Assembly (NCBI RefSeq): GCF_026391055.1
Contig: NZ_JAPLET010000021.1
Span: forward strand, 62,001 to 126,000
DNA length: 64,000 nt
Source of the DNA: Spirosoma sp.
Lineage (GTDB): Bacteria > Bacteroidota > Bacteroidia > Cytophagales > Spirosomataceae
Direction of reading: 5' to 3'
Shown here: positions 35,453 through 43,596 of the stretch, one piece after another
Layout: every line of letters starts with the position of its first letter
How positions within the stretch are numbered: position 1 is the stretch's first letter
Notes under the pieces: model-generated
The model's database searches: none
Seen by the model: only the letters and a program-made list of their open reading frames with translations
Told to the model about the DNA's origin: nothing
Program-made: the position numbers and the translations under genes

Positions 35453-36412
35453 ATGAAAATAAGAAAAGCAGTAATTACAGCAGCCGCTCGCGGGGAACGA
35501 TTGTATCCGGTAGCCGATACCATTCAGAAAGCTATGCTCCCCGTTATTGATACGGATGGCTTACACAAACCAGTCATTCAGGCGATTGCCGAGGAGGCTT
35601 TTCTAAGCGGCATTGAAGAAATATGCGTCGTTTGCGCCCCCGGTGATGGAGAACGTTACATCAATGCATTCACATCTTTACGAGATAATCTGGTAAAGTC
35701 GTATAAAGGGGTCGACTGGGCAAGGGAAGAGGCCGAAAAAATTGACAACCTCATCAGCCGAATTCAGTTCACCGAGCAGCAGGAGCCTCTTGGTTATGGC
35801 CATGCCGTTTACTGCGCCAGAGAATTTGTAAATGAAGAACCATTTCTGCTCCTGCTCGGCGATTATCTGTACGTCTCTAATCTGACTTGCAAGCGGTGTG
35901 CTGCACAGCTGATTGAACTGGCGATGCAGGAAGACTGCTCCGTGTCGGCGGTTAACCCAACCATTGAGCATCAGATCGGTCGTTATGGCACCCTGACCGG
36001 CAAGCACGTTGCGAACATGAACGGGGTGTACCAGATTGAAAAACTCATCGAAAAACCATCTCTGAGCGTCGCCGAGCTTGAACTACAGACGCCTGGTTTG
36101 CGCGTGGGCTACTACCTCTGCTTCTTTGGTATGCACGTGCTAACGCCTACGGTTTTTTCCTTGCTCGAAAAGCAACTAAAAGAAGGCAGCAAGAACGTCT
36201 TGTTAACTCCCGCCCTCCAGGCACTGGCCGATACGGAAAAATACTTGGCGTTGGAAGTGAAAGGAAATCGATACGACTTAAGCGGACGCCAGGGCCTGCT
36301 GCGGGCTCAAATGGCGCTGGGACTGGCGGGTATGGCTCATGACGAAACCCTGACCTCTATGGTAGAACTGCTGGCTGAAGCTAATACCAGAAAGGCGCAA
36401 TTGGTTCAATAA
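35453..36412 (+). CDS. Nucleotidyltransferase, GalU/UTP-glucose-1-P uridylyltransferase-like with altered signature
   Basis: 319 residues with the nucleotidyltransferase fold. The N-terminal loop reads ITAAARGERLYPVADTIQKA then MLPVIDTDG, where canonical GalU has AGxGTRxxPxTxxxPKxMLP. The GTR becomes GER and the Pro before the Lys becomes Gln, while Lys and MLP remain. QEPLGYGHAVYCAREFV and LLLLGDYLYVSN match the GalU GHA and GDD regions, the latter with DY for DD. VGYYLCFFGMHVLTP follows. It likely activates a hexose-1-phosphate, but changed signature residues mean the nucleotide cannot be assigned. It lies 52 bases before the fused kinase/pyrophosphorylase gene. Confidence 0.75.
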   Translation: MKIRKAVITAAARGERLYPVADTIQKAMLPVIDTDGLHKPVIQAIAEEAFLSGIEEICVVCAPGDGERYINAFTSLRDNLVKSYKGVDWAREEAEKIDNLISRIQFTEQQEPLGYGHAVYCAREFVNEEPFLLLLGDYLYVSNLTCKRCAAQLIELAMQEDCSVSAVNPTIEHQIGRYGTLTGKHVANMNGVYQIEKLIEKPSLSVAELELQTPGLRVGYYLCFFGMHVLTPTVFSLLEKQLKEGSKNVLLTPALQALADTEKYLALEVKGNRYDLSGRQGLLRAQMALGLAGMAHDETLTSMVELLAEANTRKAQLVQ

Positions 36413-36464
36413 GGCCCTTTTGGTTATCTCCAAACGTCCAACTCGTTTTCTAGCCTCACTCAAC

Positions 36465-39400
36465 ATGAATGTTTTTATAGAAACAATTACGTCTGCCAAC
36501 ACCGCTGCCCGCAACCGATCCTTTTTTGAATTAAGCCGAAATCTGTCGGCCAGAGATTTATTAAAAGACCTGCGTGAGCTAGATGAGTTCAGAAAATCCA
36601 CCCCAAACCTGTACGATAAAGTCAGAGCCATTCTCTTCCTGTATGCCGGTTTCCGGTTTTTTCTGATGGAAGACCGGGCAACACCGGCAATTGGCAAAAT
36701 TCCTTACGCTGGTTTTGAAGATTTACTGTCTCGTCGGTTTGAGCAGGCAATCGCTGTTTTTTTGCAGGATCTGGATAAACACGGCCCTAATGCCACCTTA
36801 TTCAGTGCCTTGGCCGATAGTTATCATCAGTTGTCGTTCCAAATTCTGGCCGATCAGGTTCGTAAGAGCGTCCGTTCCAGCAAAGGCAATCAGTGGATGT
36901 TCCGGGTTGGCCATCAGGCCGAACACCCGATCCGTATTCACCCCAACCTGCTGCAACGCCCGGACAATTCCCTTTTCTACCCTATCCTGCACGAACAAAC
37001 ATCGGTTCGGATGGACCTGACCCACAGTGGATGGTCCGATATTTTCTTTCTGGGGATGGACTACCCCGAAGGCGCCAGGGTTATCAACATCTCGATTGAC
37101 CTGGGGGTCTTTGGCCGCGACAAAGATATCAGGCCACCGCTGCACTGTTATGTGCGGGTGATCTCGGAGCCCGTCTTACGCCTGACCAGCGTTGACCTGA
37201 ATACGACCAAGGATATTCATGACCTCGCCGATCTATTTAATTTTGGCAACGACTACCTGAGTCTGGTAAAAGCCGGGGTCATTGCTTCCGGCTTGATTCC
37301 TCCTTCTTTTGAGGGCACAAACCAGTCGCTGGCAGAAATCCTGACCCGCATTGTGGCGCCCGGTATGGGCATTGAACTGGTCACGAAAGTAAACGACATT
37401 CCTAAAGGTTCCCGTTTTGCGGTTTCTACAAACCTGCTCGGGTCCATTATCAGCCTGCTGATGCGGGCCACCGGACAAACGCAAAAGCTGGAAGGCGGTT
37501 TACTGGAAAGTGAACGGCGGCTGGTCGCATCGAGGGCCATTCTGGGCGAGTGGATCGGCGGCTCCGGCGGTGGCTGGCAGGACTCCGGGGGCGTTTGGCC
37601 GGGCATCAAAGCCATTCAGGGTACGTTTGCGCAGGAGGGTGATCCCGAGTCGGGCATCAGCCGGGGAACGCTACTCCCCCGCCACCGCGTGCTGGAAGGC
37701 AGCGAGGTACATCCCGAGATTCAGGAAAAAATCATGAACTCGCTAGTGCTTATGCACGGGGGTATGGCCTCCAACGTGGGACCAATTCTGGAAATGGTTA
37801 CCGAAAAGTATCTGCTTCGTGGAGATAAGGAATGGGCGGCCCGTCAGCAGACAAACCAGATTTTCGACAATATTCTGGGCGCGATCAAGGAAGGAGATAT
37901 CCGGAAACTGGGCGAAAATACTGCCCGTAACTGGGAATTTCCCATCAAAACGATCATTCCCTGGGCGTCAACGTATTTTACCGAGCAGATCATTGCCAAA
38001 GCAAAAAAACAGATTGGCGATGATTACTATGGCTTCCTGATGCTCGGGGGCATGTCTGGCGGGGGCATGGGCATGTTTGTTAATCCGGATCGCTACGAGG
38101 AGTATAAGCTACAAGTGCTGGAAATGCTTCGTAAAACAAAAAACGAGCTGTCCGACTCCTTGCCTTTTGCCATGGAACCTGTGGTGTATAACTGGAGCAT
38201 CAACCCGAGAGGCACCTGGGCTACCCTGCAGGAAGGCAATCAGGCACTCATGCCGGAGCAGTATTATGGCATTCAGGTATCGGAACTAGTGCGTAAAGAC
38301 CCTAGCTCCATACCGTATGTGCGTCGGGCGGAGATCGACTTTTTCACTACCTATTGCGATCAGAACAATTTGGCCTACCCGCTGCTGCGCACCATTGTCA
38401 GTAACCTCTTTAAAGTGTCTGATCCAACCTCTCAGGGTAACCGGGGTGCCGAAAACGACAAAGCCGACCGTATTAAGAAGGAGAACGGTTTCGACTATAT
38501 TCAGCACGGAGAGATTCGTGAAGAGCTTCAGAAAGGCCGCATCGGACTTGCCCGCAACCGCCTATCGGCAGAGACAACGATTGAGGATGTTTTGCCGGAT
38601 GATCTGGTCCAGTTCGACGCACTGGCCGCGTCAACTCAGGCTGGTGAGCAGGCGATCCGGTCGGGCCGGGTAGCTATTATGAGCCTGGCCGCCGGTGTTG
38701 GCAGCCGATGGACCAAAGGAGCCGGGGTCATCAAGGCGATCAATCCATTCGTTGACATTGAGGGAGAACACCGGAGTTTCCTGGAGATTCACATGGCCAA
38801 GACCCGAAAGGTAGCCGAGCAGTTCAACGCGACTATTCCGCACCTCGTTGCAACCAGCTATCTGACCCACGAGCCTATCCGGAAAAAACTGGAACAAACG
38901 GGCAACTTCGGTTATGGCGGGCCTGCTTTTCTATCGCCGGGTCGTTCTATTGGGCAGCGTTTTGTACCGATGGAACGCGATTTGCGGTTTATGTGGGAAG
39001 AAATGCCCCAGGAAACGCTGGACGAAAACAAACAAAAAGTGCGGGATGCCGTACGTCAGTCGATGATTGCCTGGGCGAAAGCAAAAGGCGAAGGAACCGA
39101 TTACGTAGACAACATTGCGGCTCAACGGTTTTCTCCACTGGGCCACTGGTACGAGGTGTCTAACCTGTTGCGAAATGGCACGCTGGCCAAACTCCTTGCC
39201 AGTAATCCGCAGGTGGAAACCATCATGCTACACAATATTGATACCCTAGGCGCCAACCTCGACCCGGCCGTTCTTGGGTATCACCTTGAATCAAGCAATG
39301 CACTAACGTTTGAGGTTGTTCCCCGTCGAATCGAGGACAGAGGGGGCGGACTTGCGCGGGTAAATGGCCATGTCCGTCTATTGGAGGGTTTGGCACAGCC

Positions 39401-39824
39401 TCGTGAAGACGACGAACTGAATCTGAGCTACTATAACACCATGACCACTTGGATTCAGATTGATCCGCTGCTGCAGTTGTTTGGCCTGAGCCGCGCTGAT
39501 TTGCAGAACGGCGACGAAGCCCAACTGGCCAAAGCGGTGCGGAGCGTAGCCCACCGGATTCCTACCTATGTAACCATTAAGGACGTGAAATACCGCTGGG
39601 GACATGGCCAGGAAGATATTTACCCTGTTGCACAGATTGAGAAGTTATGGAGCGATATGTCTGCACTGGCCGATGTTAAATGTGGCTATATTGCGGTTCC
39701 CAGATACCGTGGGCAGCAGATGAAAGATCCGGCTCAACTGGATTCTTGGGTAACAGACGGCAGTAAAGACTATGTAGCCTCGCTTTGCACATTTTCTGCT
39801 GTTCAAGCTGGACCGCAGCCTTAG
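36465..39824 (+). CDS. Fused GHMP kinase (fucokinase-like) and UDP-glucose pyrophosphorylase-like protein
   Basis: 1119 residues from ATG 36465; an in-frame TTG at 36420 is the other possible start. Residues 1-175 are an unassigned helical domain. Residues about 178-560 align with the GHMP kinase half of Fkp: VRMDLTHSGWSDIFFLG, VINISIDLG, GGSGGGWQDSGGVWPGIKAI (365-384), a Gly-rich GGMSGGGMGMFV (528-539). The phosphate loop expected as PxGSGLGTSS reads IPKGSRFAVSTNLL (313-326), so key Gly/Ser residues are lost. Residues about 735-1110 resemble the UDPGP family: IMSLAAGVGSRW, VIKAINP, MLHNIDTLGANLDP (921-934). In Fkp and plant FKGP the pyrophosphorylase comes first, so the order is reversed. 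Possible role: sugar phosphorylation and activation in one protein, or a kinase-like regulatory module. A terminator follows. Confidence 0.7.
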   Translation: MNVFIETITSANTAARNRSFFELSRNLSARDLLKDLRELDEFRKSTPNLYDKVRAILFLYAGFRFFLMEDRATPAIGKIPYAGFEDLLSRRFEQAIAVFLQDLDKHGPNATLFSALADSYHQLSFQILADQVRKSVRSSKGNQWMFRVGHQAEHPIRIHPNLLQRPDNSLFYPILHEQTSVRMDLTHSGWSDIFFLGMDYPEGARVINISIDLGVFGRDKDIRPPLHCYVRVISEPVLRLTSVDLNTTKDIHDLADLFNFGNDYLSLVKAGVIASGLIPPSFEGTNQSLAEILTRIVAPGMGIELVTKVNDIPKGSRFAVSTNLLGSIISLLMRATGQTQKLEGGLLESERRLVASRAILGEWIGGSGGGWQDSGGVWPGIKAIQGTFAQEGDPESGISRGTLLPRHRVLEGSEVHPEIQEKIMNSLVLMHGGMASNVGPILEMVTEKYLLRGDKEWAARQQTNQIFDNILGAIKEGDIRKLGENTARNWEFPIKTIIPWASTYFTEQIIAKAKKQIGDDYYGFLMLGGMSGGGMGMFVNPDRYEEYKLQVLEMLRKTKNELSDSLPFAMEPVVYNWSINPRGTWATLQEGNQALMPEQYYGIQVSELVRKDPSSIPYVRRAEIDFFTTYCDQNNLAYPLLRTIVSNLFKVSDPTSQGNRGAENDKADRIKKENGFDYIQHGEIREELQKGRIGLARNRLSAETTIEDVLPDDLVQFDALAASTQAGEQAIRSGRVAIMSLAAGVGSRWTKGAGVIKAINPFVDIEGEHRSFLEIHMAKTRKVAEQFNATIPHLVATSYLTHEPIRKKLEQTGNFGYGGPAFLSPGRSIGQRFVPMERDLRFMWEEMPQETLDENKQKVRDAVRQSMIAWAKAKGEGTDYVDNIAAQRFSPLGHWYEVSNLLRNGTLAKLLASNPQVETIMLHNIDTLGANLDPAVLGYHLESSNALTFEVVPRRIEDRGGGLARVNGHVRLLEGLAQPREDDELNLSYYNTMTTWIQIDPLLQLFGLSRADLQNGDEAQLAKAVRSVAHRIPTYVTIKDVKYRWGHGQEDIYPVAQIEKLWSDMSALADVKCGYIAVPRYRGQQMKDPAQLDSWVTDGSKDYVASLCTFSAVQAGPQP

Positions 39825-39846
39825 GTAAGCTAGTACCAGCCACTTG

Positions 39847-39927
39847 AGTGGCACAAAGAATAAGTCTGATATTGAAGCCTCTGGTTTGACATTCAATACA
39901 GACTTATTCTTTGTGCCACTTTTTTTA
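39847..39927 (+). terminator. Strong intrinsic terminator
   Basis: Arms 39847-39868 and 39899-39920 are perfectly complementary over 22 bases (AGTGGCACAAAGAATAAGTC at the left arm), with a 30-base loop and seven T (39921-39927) directly after. It closes the unit of the fused kinase/pyrophosphorylase gene. Confidence 0.88.
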
Positions 39928-40120
39928 AGCGTATCCTTACAATGAGTCAGCGCAGGATTTATACTTAGCTGCTCATATTGCTTTGGCGCTACAGAGCACC
40001 GCGCTTCATAGTAACTGACCGCCCAGTAAACCAGTATTAAATATTTACTGGATGGTAACTCTAAATCTTCAAAAAATACGAATTTGCATACAAGTTTTCA
40101 CTGTAACTTCTACCTAACAA

Positions 40121-40381
40121 ATGATAATGATTTGCTTTAAATATTCCGACTCGTCAGGCGACGTACAGGAATGTAGCTATGGAGGTCCTAACCTCGAATC
40201 GGGTCTGGACATGTTAACTGAGCTGATAAATCATGGATGGAAATTAACCGATATCCGGATCATCGGCACCAATAAGAACTTAATCAGTCTACCATTAAAT
40301 GCATTTGATGGTAACTACTTCAGCGAGCCATTAGGAAAGCTTCAACAGGAATGGGAACATATTCTTCTTCCTGTTTCCTGA
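40121..40381 (+). CDS. Small hypothetical protein
   Basis: 86 residues, not recognised. It opens IMICFKYSDSSGDVQECSYG, has mixed charged and aromatic residues, no signal peptide or membrane segment, and looks like a small folded alpha/beta protein. An alternative ATG lies at 40127. The end overlaps an 8-base inverted repeat (AACAGGAA at 40344 and TTCCTGTT at 40368). It is isolated, about 200 bases after a strong terminator and 305 bases before a receiver gene, at the start of the AT-rich signalling region. Confidence 0.5.
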   Translation: MIMICFKYSDSSGDVQECSYGGPNLESGLDMLTELINHGWKLTDIRIIGTNKNLISLPLNAFDGNYFSEPLGKLQQEWEHILLPVS

Positions 40382-40686
40382 AAGTAAAGCCAAACGGGGG
40401 GGTGGGAAACCGATGAATTGGCTTCCATCGTTCAACCCTTTCAACAAGCAGATAGTACATAACAACTTTCTACACTCGCGAACTCCCTCCATTCAATTCT
40501 CTAAAGACTACTAGTATCTTAAGAAAACTGTAAGAATAAGTTGTATCAACTGATATGGCTCTATACGCTATGGTCAGCAATCACCTACTGTGTACGCTTA
40601 CTAAATCGTATATTTTGCCTTATATCAGTACAACTAATTTCAACGTTACTTAGTGTAACGTCAACTACCTACCGGCTAACTTAAAC
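40382..40686. other. Non-coding AT-rich gap
   Basis: 305 bases before the receiver gene at 40687, starting with a G-run (near 40398). It presumably contains that gene's promoter. No repeat, RNA or convincing TAnnTTTG element was recognised. Confidence 0.4.
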
Positions 40687-41160
40687 ATGAATCAATTTTC
40701 CTGTGCGTGCGTCTTTCACGTCGACGACGATGAAGACGATCGTTTTCTGTTGCAACAAGTATTTCGTCAGTATAGTCCAGAATGTGAAATTAAGCCGCTA
40801 GATAATGGCGAAGAACTGCTGGAAGCTTTAGCTGCTACTCCTGTCTTACCCTCGCTAATTCTGTTAGATTTGAATATGCCCATTATGGGTGGGTTTGAAG
40901 TACTGCGTTCTATCCGTCAGGAGCCCATATACGACTCCATCCCGGTCGTTATACTAACAACGTCTGACCAATCGACAGACCGTCACATGGCTTCTGAATT
41001 AAAAGCTGATGGATTTATCCCTAAACCACCTACCTTAAAGCAGTTAAATCAGATTGTTCTTGAGTTAAAACAAAACTGGTTAGAGGGTAGGTGTGCAGCT
41101 CTTACGCAACCTCTTCATAAATCCCCCACCGACACACCTAAGTCCATATCCGCTGAGTAA
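40687..41160 (+). CDS. Single-domain response regulator (Rcp1-like receiver)
   Basis: 157 residues, a complete receiver without output domain. The acidic pocket is FHVDDDEDDRF (10-20), the phospho-acceptor D61 lies in LILLDLNMPIMGGFEVL, the switch Thr in VVILTTSDQS, and the conserved Lys in GFIPKPPTL. A 30-residue tail follows. Such Rcp1-type receivers take phosphate from hybrid kinases, often phytochrome-like, and pass it on or act by protein contacts. No kinase is adjacent. It converges with a second receiver gene at 41175 (14-base gap). Confidence 0.92.
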   Translation: MNQFSCACVFHVDDDEDDRFLLQQVFRQYSPECEIKPLDNGEELLEALAATPVLPSLILLDLNMPIMGGFEVLRSIRQEPIYDSIPVVILTTSDQSTDRHMASELKADGFIPKPPTLKQLNQIVLELKQNWLEGRCAALTQPLHKSPTDTPKSISAE

Positions 41161-41174
41161 CGTTAGCCGGAAGT

Positions 41175-41573
41175 TCAATCGAGTAGCCAGCTGAGGCATA
41201 TTTTTTCAGAAACCAGATCAAGCTCTACCAAATCGCAAGGTTTGGTAATATAATCAGCGGCTCCTGCCTGCTTGCAAGCTTGTGGCTCAATTGCTAAGCT
41301 GGAATACATGACTACTGGAATGTTCTGGCAGCATTCATGCTCTAAAAATAGTTTTAACCAGTCCAAACCATCTTCTCCGGGTAAAATAAACTCTAACAGG
41401 ATAAGCTTATAGCTGTGCTCTTCATTTTGCCATAACTGAGAATTTATGAACTCATCACCCGATACAAACCGATAGATCACTAGATTGGATGTTTGTTTTT
41501 GAAGCCCCTGCTCCAGGAATAAACAGTCATCATCATCGTCGTCAATAACAATCACTTGTTTTACATTATCCAT
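41175..41573 (-). CDS. Single-domain receiver with Glu at the phospho-acceptor site
   Basis: 132 residues with a receiver fold: VIVIDDDDDDCLFLEQGL (7-24) has a highly acidic pocket, and YKLILLEFILPGEDGLDWL (55-73) has E61 where phosphorylatable receivers carry Asp. VVMYSSLA contains the switch Ser, and AADYITKPCDLVEL the conserved Lys. Glu at this site can mimic phospho-Asp, so the protein may be locked active or be a pseudo-receiver. It converges with the normal receiver at 40687 and probably does not take phosphate. Confidence 0.85.
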   Translation of the reverse strand: MDNVKQVIVIDDDDDDCLFLEQGLQKQTSNLVIYRFVSGDEFINSQLWQNEEHSYKLILLEFILPGEDGLDWLKLFLEHECCQNIPVVMYSSLAIEPQACKQAGAADYITKPCDLVELDLVSEKICLSWLLD

Positions 41574-41625
41574 ATTTCATAATAGTTGAGTATAAGCTGC
41601 GCAAATCTGGCTATACCCTTAAAAT

Positions 41626-41871
41626 TCACCGGGCTGATGCTGTGATCAATAAATCGTGACCTTTTGTATTCAACTCCCAGTCGTTGAACGCTTCATTCCA
41701 GCTAAAGAGTAATTGACGTTCGCTGGCATTCCCGTAATCGTTGGTAACGGGAAATTTTATGGCGTAATGATGTTGCTGTCCATCATTAGTTTTTGGAAGT
41801 TGCTTAAAAGCATCTATTAATTCATCCAGACTAACTTCCAGATTTACCAAGGGATGGGTGTTCATTTTCAT
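41626..41871 (-). CDS. Small hypothetical protein
   Basis: 81 residues, not recognised. MNTHPLVNLEVSLDELIDAF is followed by a charged stretch and ERQLLFSWNEAFNDWELNTK, rich in Trp. No signal peptide or membrane segment. It lies 52 bases upstream of the pseudo-receiver gene on the same strand, so the two may be co-transcribed. Confidence 0.5.
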   Translation of the reverse strand: MKMNTHPLVNLEVSLDELIDAFKQLPKTNDGQQHHYAIKFPVTNDYGNASERQLLFSWNEAFNDWELNTKGHDLLITASAR

Positions 41872-42199
41872 GGCTATGTTGGTTTAAGCTGTATTCAATT
41901 AACGAATTGATGACACAGTGGTTCGATAATACCAGTTACTAAGTCATTACAAAACCGAAAAAATGTTATTACCAGCCGTCGTCCCAACACAGAATTAGTC
42001 AACGTTACGAACCATTACCCGCTATTTTTCTTAGCATAAAACAATTATCATTTATTTATTTTACAGCTATTTAAACACAATAAACGGCCTAAAAAAACAC
42101 GGATTCGCTATTACTTTCCCAGCGGGAAGTCATAGCGAATCCGTGTTTATCAGGTAGGTTAGGCCAAATTACCTGAATTGCATGAGGCCGAATTATCGA
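41872..42199. other. Non-coding gap holding the terminator of the LytTR gene
   Basis: 328 bases, AT-rich, between the start of the small protein at 41871 and the stop of the LytTR gene at 42200. It holds the terminator at 42091-42148 and presumably the promoter of the small protein. Nothing else was recognised. Confidence 0.45.
42091..42148 (-). terminator. Terminator of the LytTR gene
   Basis: Arms 42095-42111 and 42132-42148 pair perfectly over 17 bases (AAACACGGATTCGCTAT and its complement). A second small stem, CTTTCCC/GGGAAGT, lies in the loop. On the minus strand the stem is followed by a T-run (plus-strand A-run 42091-42097), just after the stop of the LytTR gene at 42200. Confidence 0.85.
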
Positions 42200-42625
42200 T
42201 TACTTATAAGGTCTAACAAGCTGGCTGGCGGCAAGCTGTATAGTCCAGGCCGAGCCCCGCTGAGGTAAATTGCGTCGGTCTTCTTGTTTTTGTAGCACCG
42301 CCAATAAGTCGGCACTACGACGCCGGGCAACTGGCAGTGTCGTACCGTCACTTAATTCGATTTCCATTTTTCTGGCATCCCACCGAATCACCTTAACAAT
42401 ATCCGTAGGATTAATCAGACTGGATTTACTCACTCGAATAAAATCCGGCAACTGCTCAGCAAAATAGATCAGACTTTTACTTACCAGCAAAGGTTTGTCT
42501 ACTTCTCTTAAATAAATTAGTGTATAGTTACCGCTCCCTTGTAATCTACGAATACTTTGGGCATCCTGAATATGCCGGTAGCCAGGGATCTGGATCGGTA
42601 ATGTTAAGTTAAGTTGAGTTCGCAT
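42200..42625 (-). CDS. Stand-alone LytTR DNA-binding regulator
   Basis: 141 residues. A LytTR DNA-binding domain covers about residues 12-115: RRLQGSGNYTLIYLREVDKP is the start of the beta core, LPDFIRVSKSSLINPTDIVK the recognition region with its conserved R/K-SxLIN, and MEIELSDGTTLPVARRRS the last strands. There is no receiver domain, so activity is controlled by another protein or by its own level. The neighbouring receivers could supply a signal by contact, which is inference. It ends in its own terminator and follows a 521-base gap. Confidence 0.88.
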   Translation of the reverse strand: MRTQLNLTLPIQIPGYRHIQDAQSIRRLQGSGNYTLIYLREVDKPLLVSKSLIYFAEQLPDFIRVSKSSLINPTDIVKVIRWDARKMEIELSDGTTLPVARRRSADLLAVLQKQEDRRNLPQRGSAWTIQLAASQLVRPYK

Positions 42626-43146
42626 AGAGAAAAAGTCAAGGTAACCAGTTATAAAACTGATCTAGTATATTAAAAAAGCAGGGTAACCGATAGGGCAAAC
42701 CCTGATCTTGCTTTCACTTAATCTGTAAGATTTACTGCAGAAAAGGTAAGAACGTGGTGAGTATAGATAACCACGTTCTTAAAAATGCATTGTGTGGATG
42801 ATAAACGGAAGCAGGGTAATTCGAAGCTCAAACAGGCGCTTTGACTAGCTTATTTATAACGGCTTTTTCTAATTGGACGACGTCTGTAAATGAAGCTTTG
42901 GTATCGCTAATTAACCGGTTTTTCATAACGAGAATGGTTTTTCTAACATGATCTTATGTTGTATTAACATATTGATTTATACTAACTGGAAGCACTTACT
43001 TTATGTTTAAATCACTACTAATGAATGACTTAAACTATAAAATCTATAGACAATAAACTTGCACATAGACAAATCGAATTACCTCAGTTGGTAATCTCTT
43101 GATTACGAATAAAATCAGAGATCGTTAGTTTATTCGTGCGAGCAGA
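42626..43146. other. Non-coding gap with inverted repeats
   Basis: 521 AT-rich bases. A perfect 12-base inverted repeat lies at 42747-42758 and 42770-42781 (TAAGAACGTGGT and its complement, 11-base loop). A smaller one uses CAGGGT (42679-42684) and ACCCTG (42699-42704). They could be regulatory stems, a LytTR target site or the terminator of the receiver gene at 43147. No gene is recognised. Confidence 0.5.
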
Positions 43147-43596
43147 TTACATGCTTGGAGGCAGCGTAACTACCCCAGACCAGTAGGCGTTAAAAACCCG
43201 AAAATAATGTTCCCACTCCTCTAAATAGACAGGTTTGATAAGGAATGAATGAACTCCGAATTCATAAGCTTGTTTAACGATGTCTGCATCAGGATCACTA
43301 CTGATAGCGACTATGGGTAAGCAGGGATAAGTGTGCTTAATGTATTTTACCAACTCGTAACCGACCTGTAGAGTAGGAAGGTGTACATCCAGAAGGACCA
43401 ATCGGGGAAAAGGTTCTTTACCATTTCCTTTCGCCAAATACGCGATGGCCTCATCTGCTGTTGCAGCAAACGAGGCCATCGCCTGGGGCATGCTGGCTAA
43501 TAGGCTATACTGAATGAGCAGTTGATGATCTTTGTTTGCTACAGCCACTAAAAGTGGAAAAGATGCTTTTTGATTCCGTCGCTGGTCATCGGGCAT
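43147..43596 (-). CDS. Single-domain receiver with degenerate metal pocket
   Basis: 149 residues. The phospho-acceptor Asp is present (D70 in LVLLDVHLPTLQVGYELV) and the conserved Lys is in HSFLIKPVYLEE. Residues that normally form the Mg-binding acidic pair read VAVANKDHQ (17-25), leaving only D23. IVAISSDPDAD holds the switch Ser. The usual GG after the phospho-site is VG. It may be a weakly phosphorylated or protein-binding receiver. No output domain or neighbouring kinase. 818 bases of non-coding DNA lie on its upstream side. Confidence 0.8.
   Translation of the reverse strand: MPDDQRRNQKASFPLLVAVANKDHQLLIQYSLLASMPQAMASFAATADEAIAYLAKGNGKEPFPRLVLLDVHLPTLQVGYELVKYIKHTYPCLPIVAISSDPDADIVKQAYEFGVHSFLIKPVYLEEWEHYFRVFNAYWSGVVTLPPSM

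Noticed and set aside
36278..36697. Minus-strand frame across the nucleotidyltransferase/fusion junction
   Set aside because: Overlaps two well-supported plus-strand genes and lacks family features.
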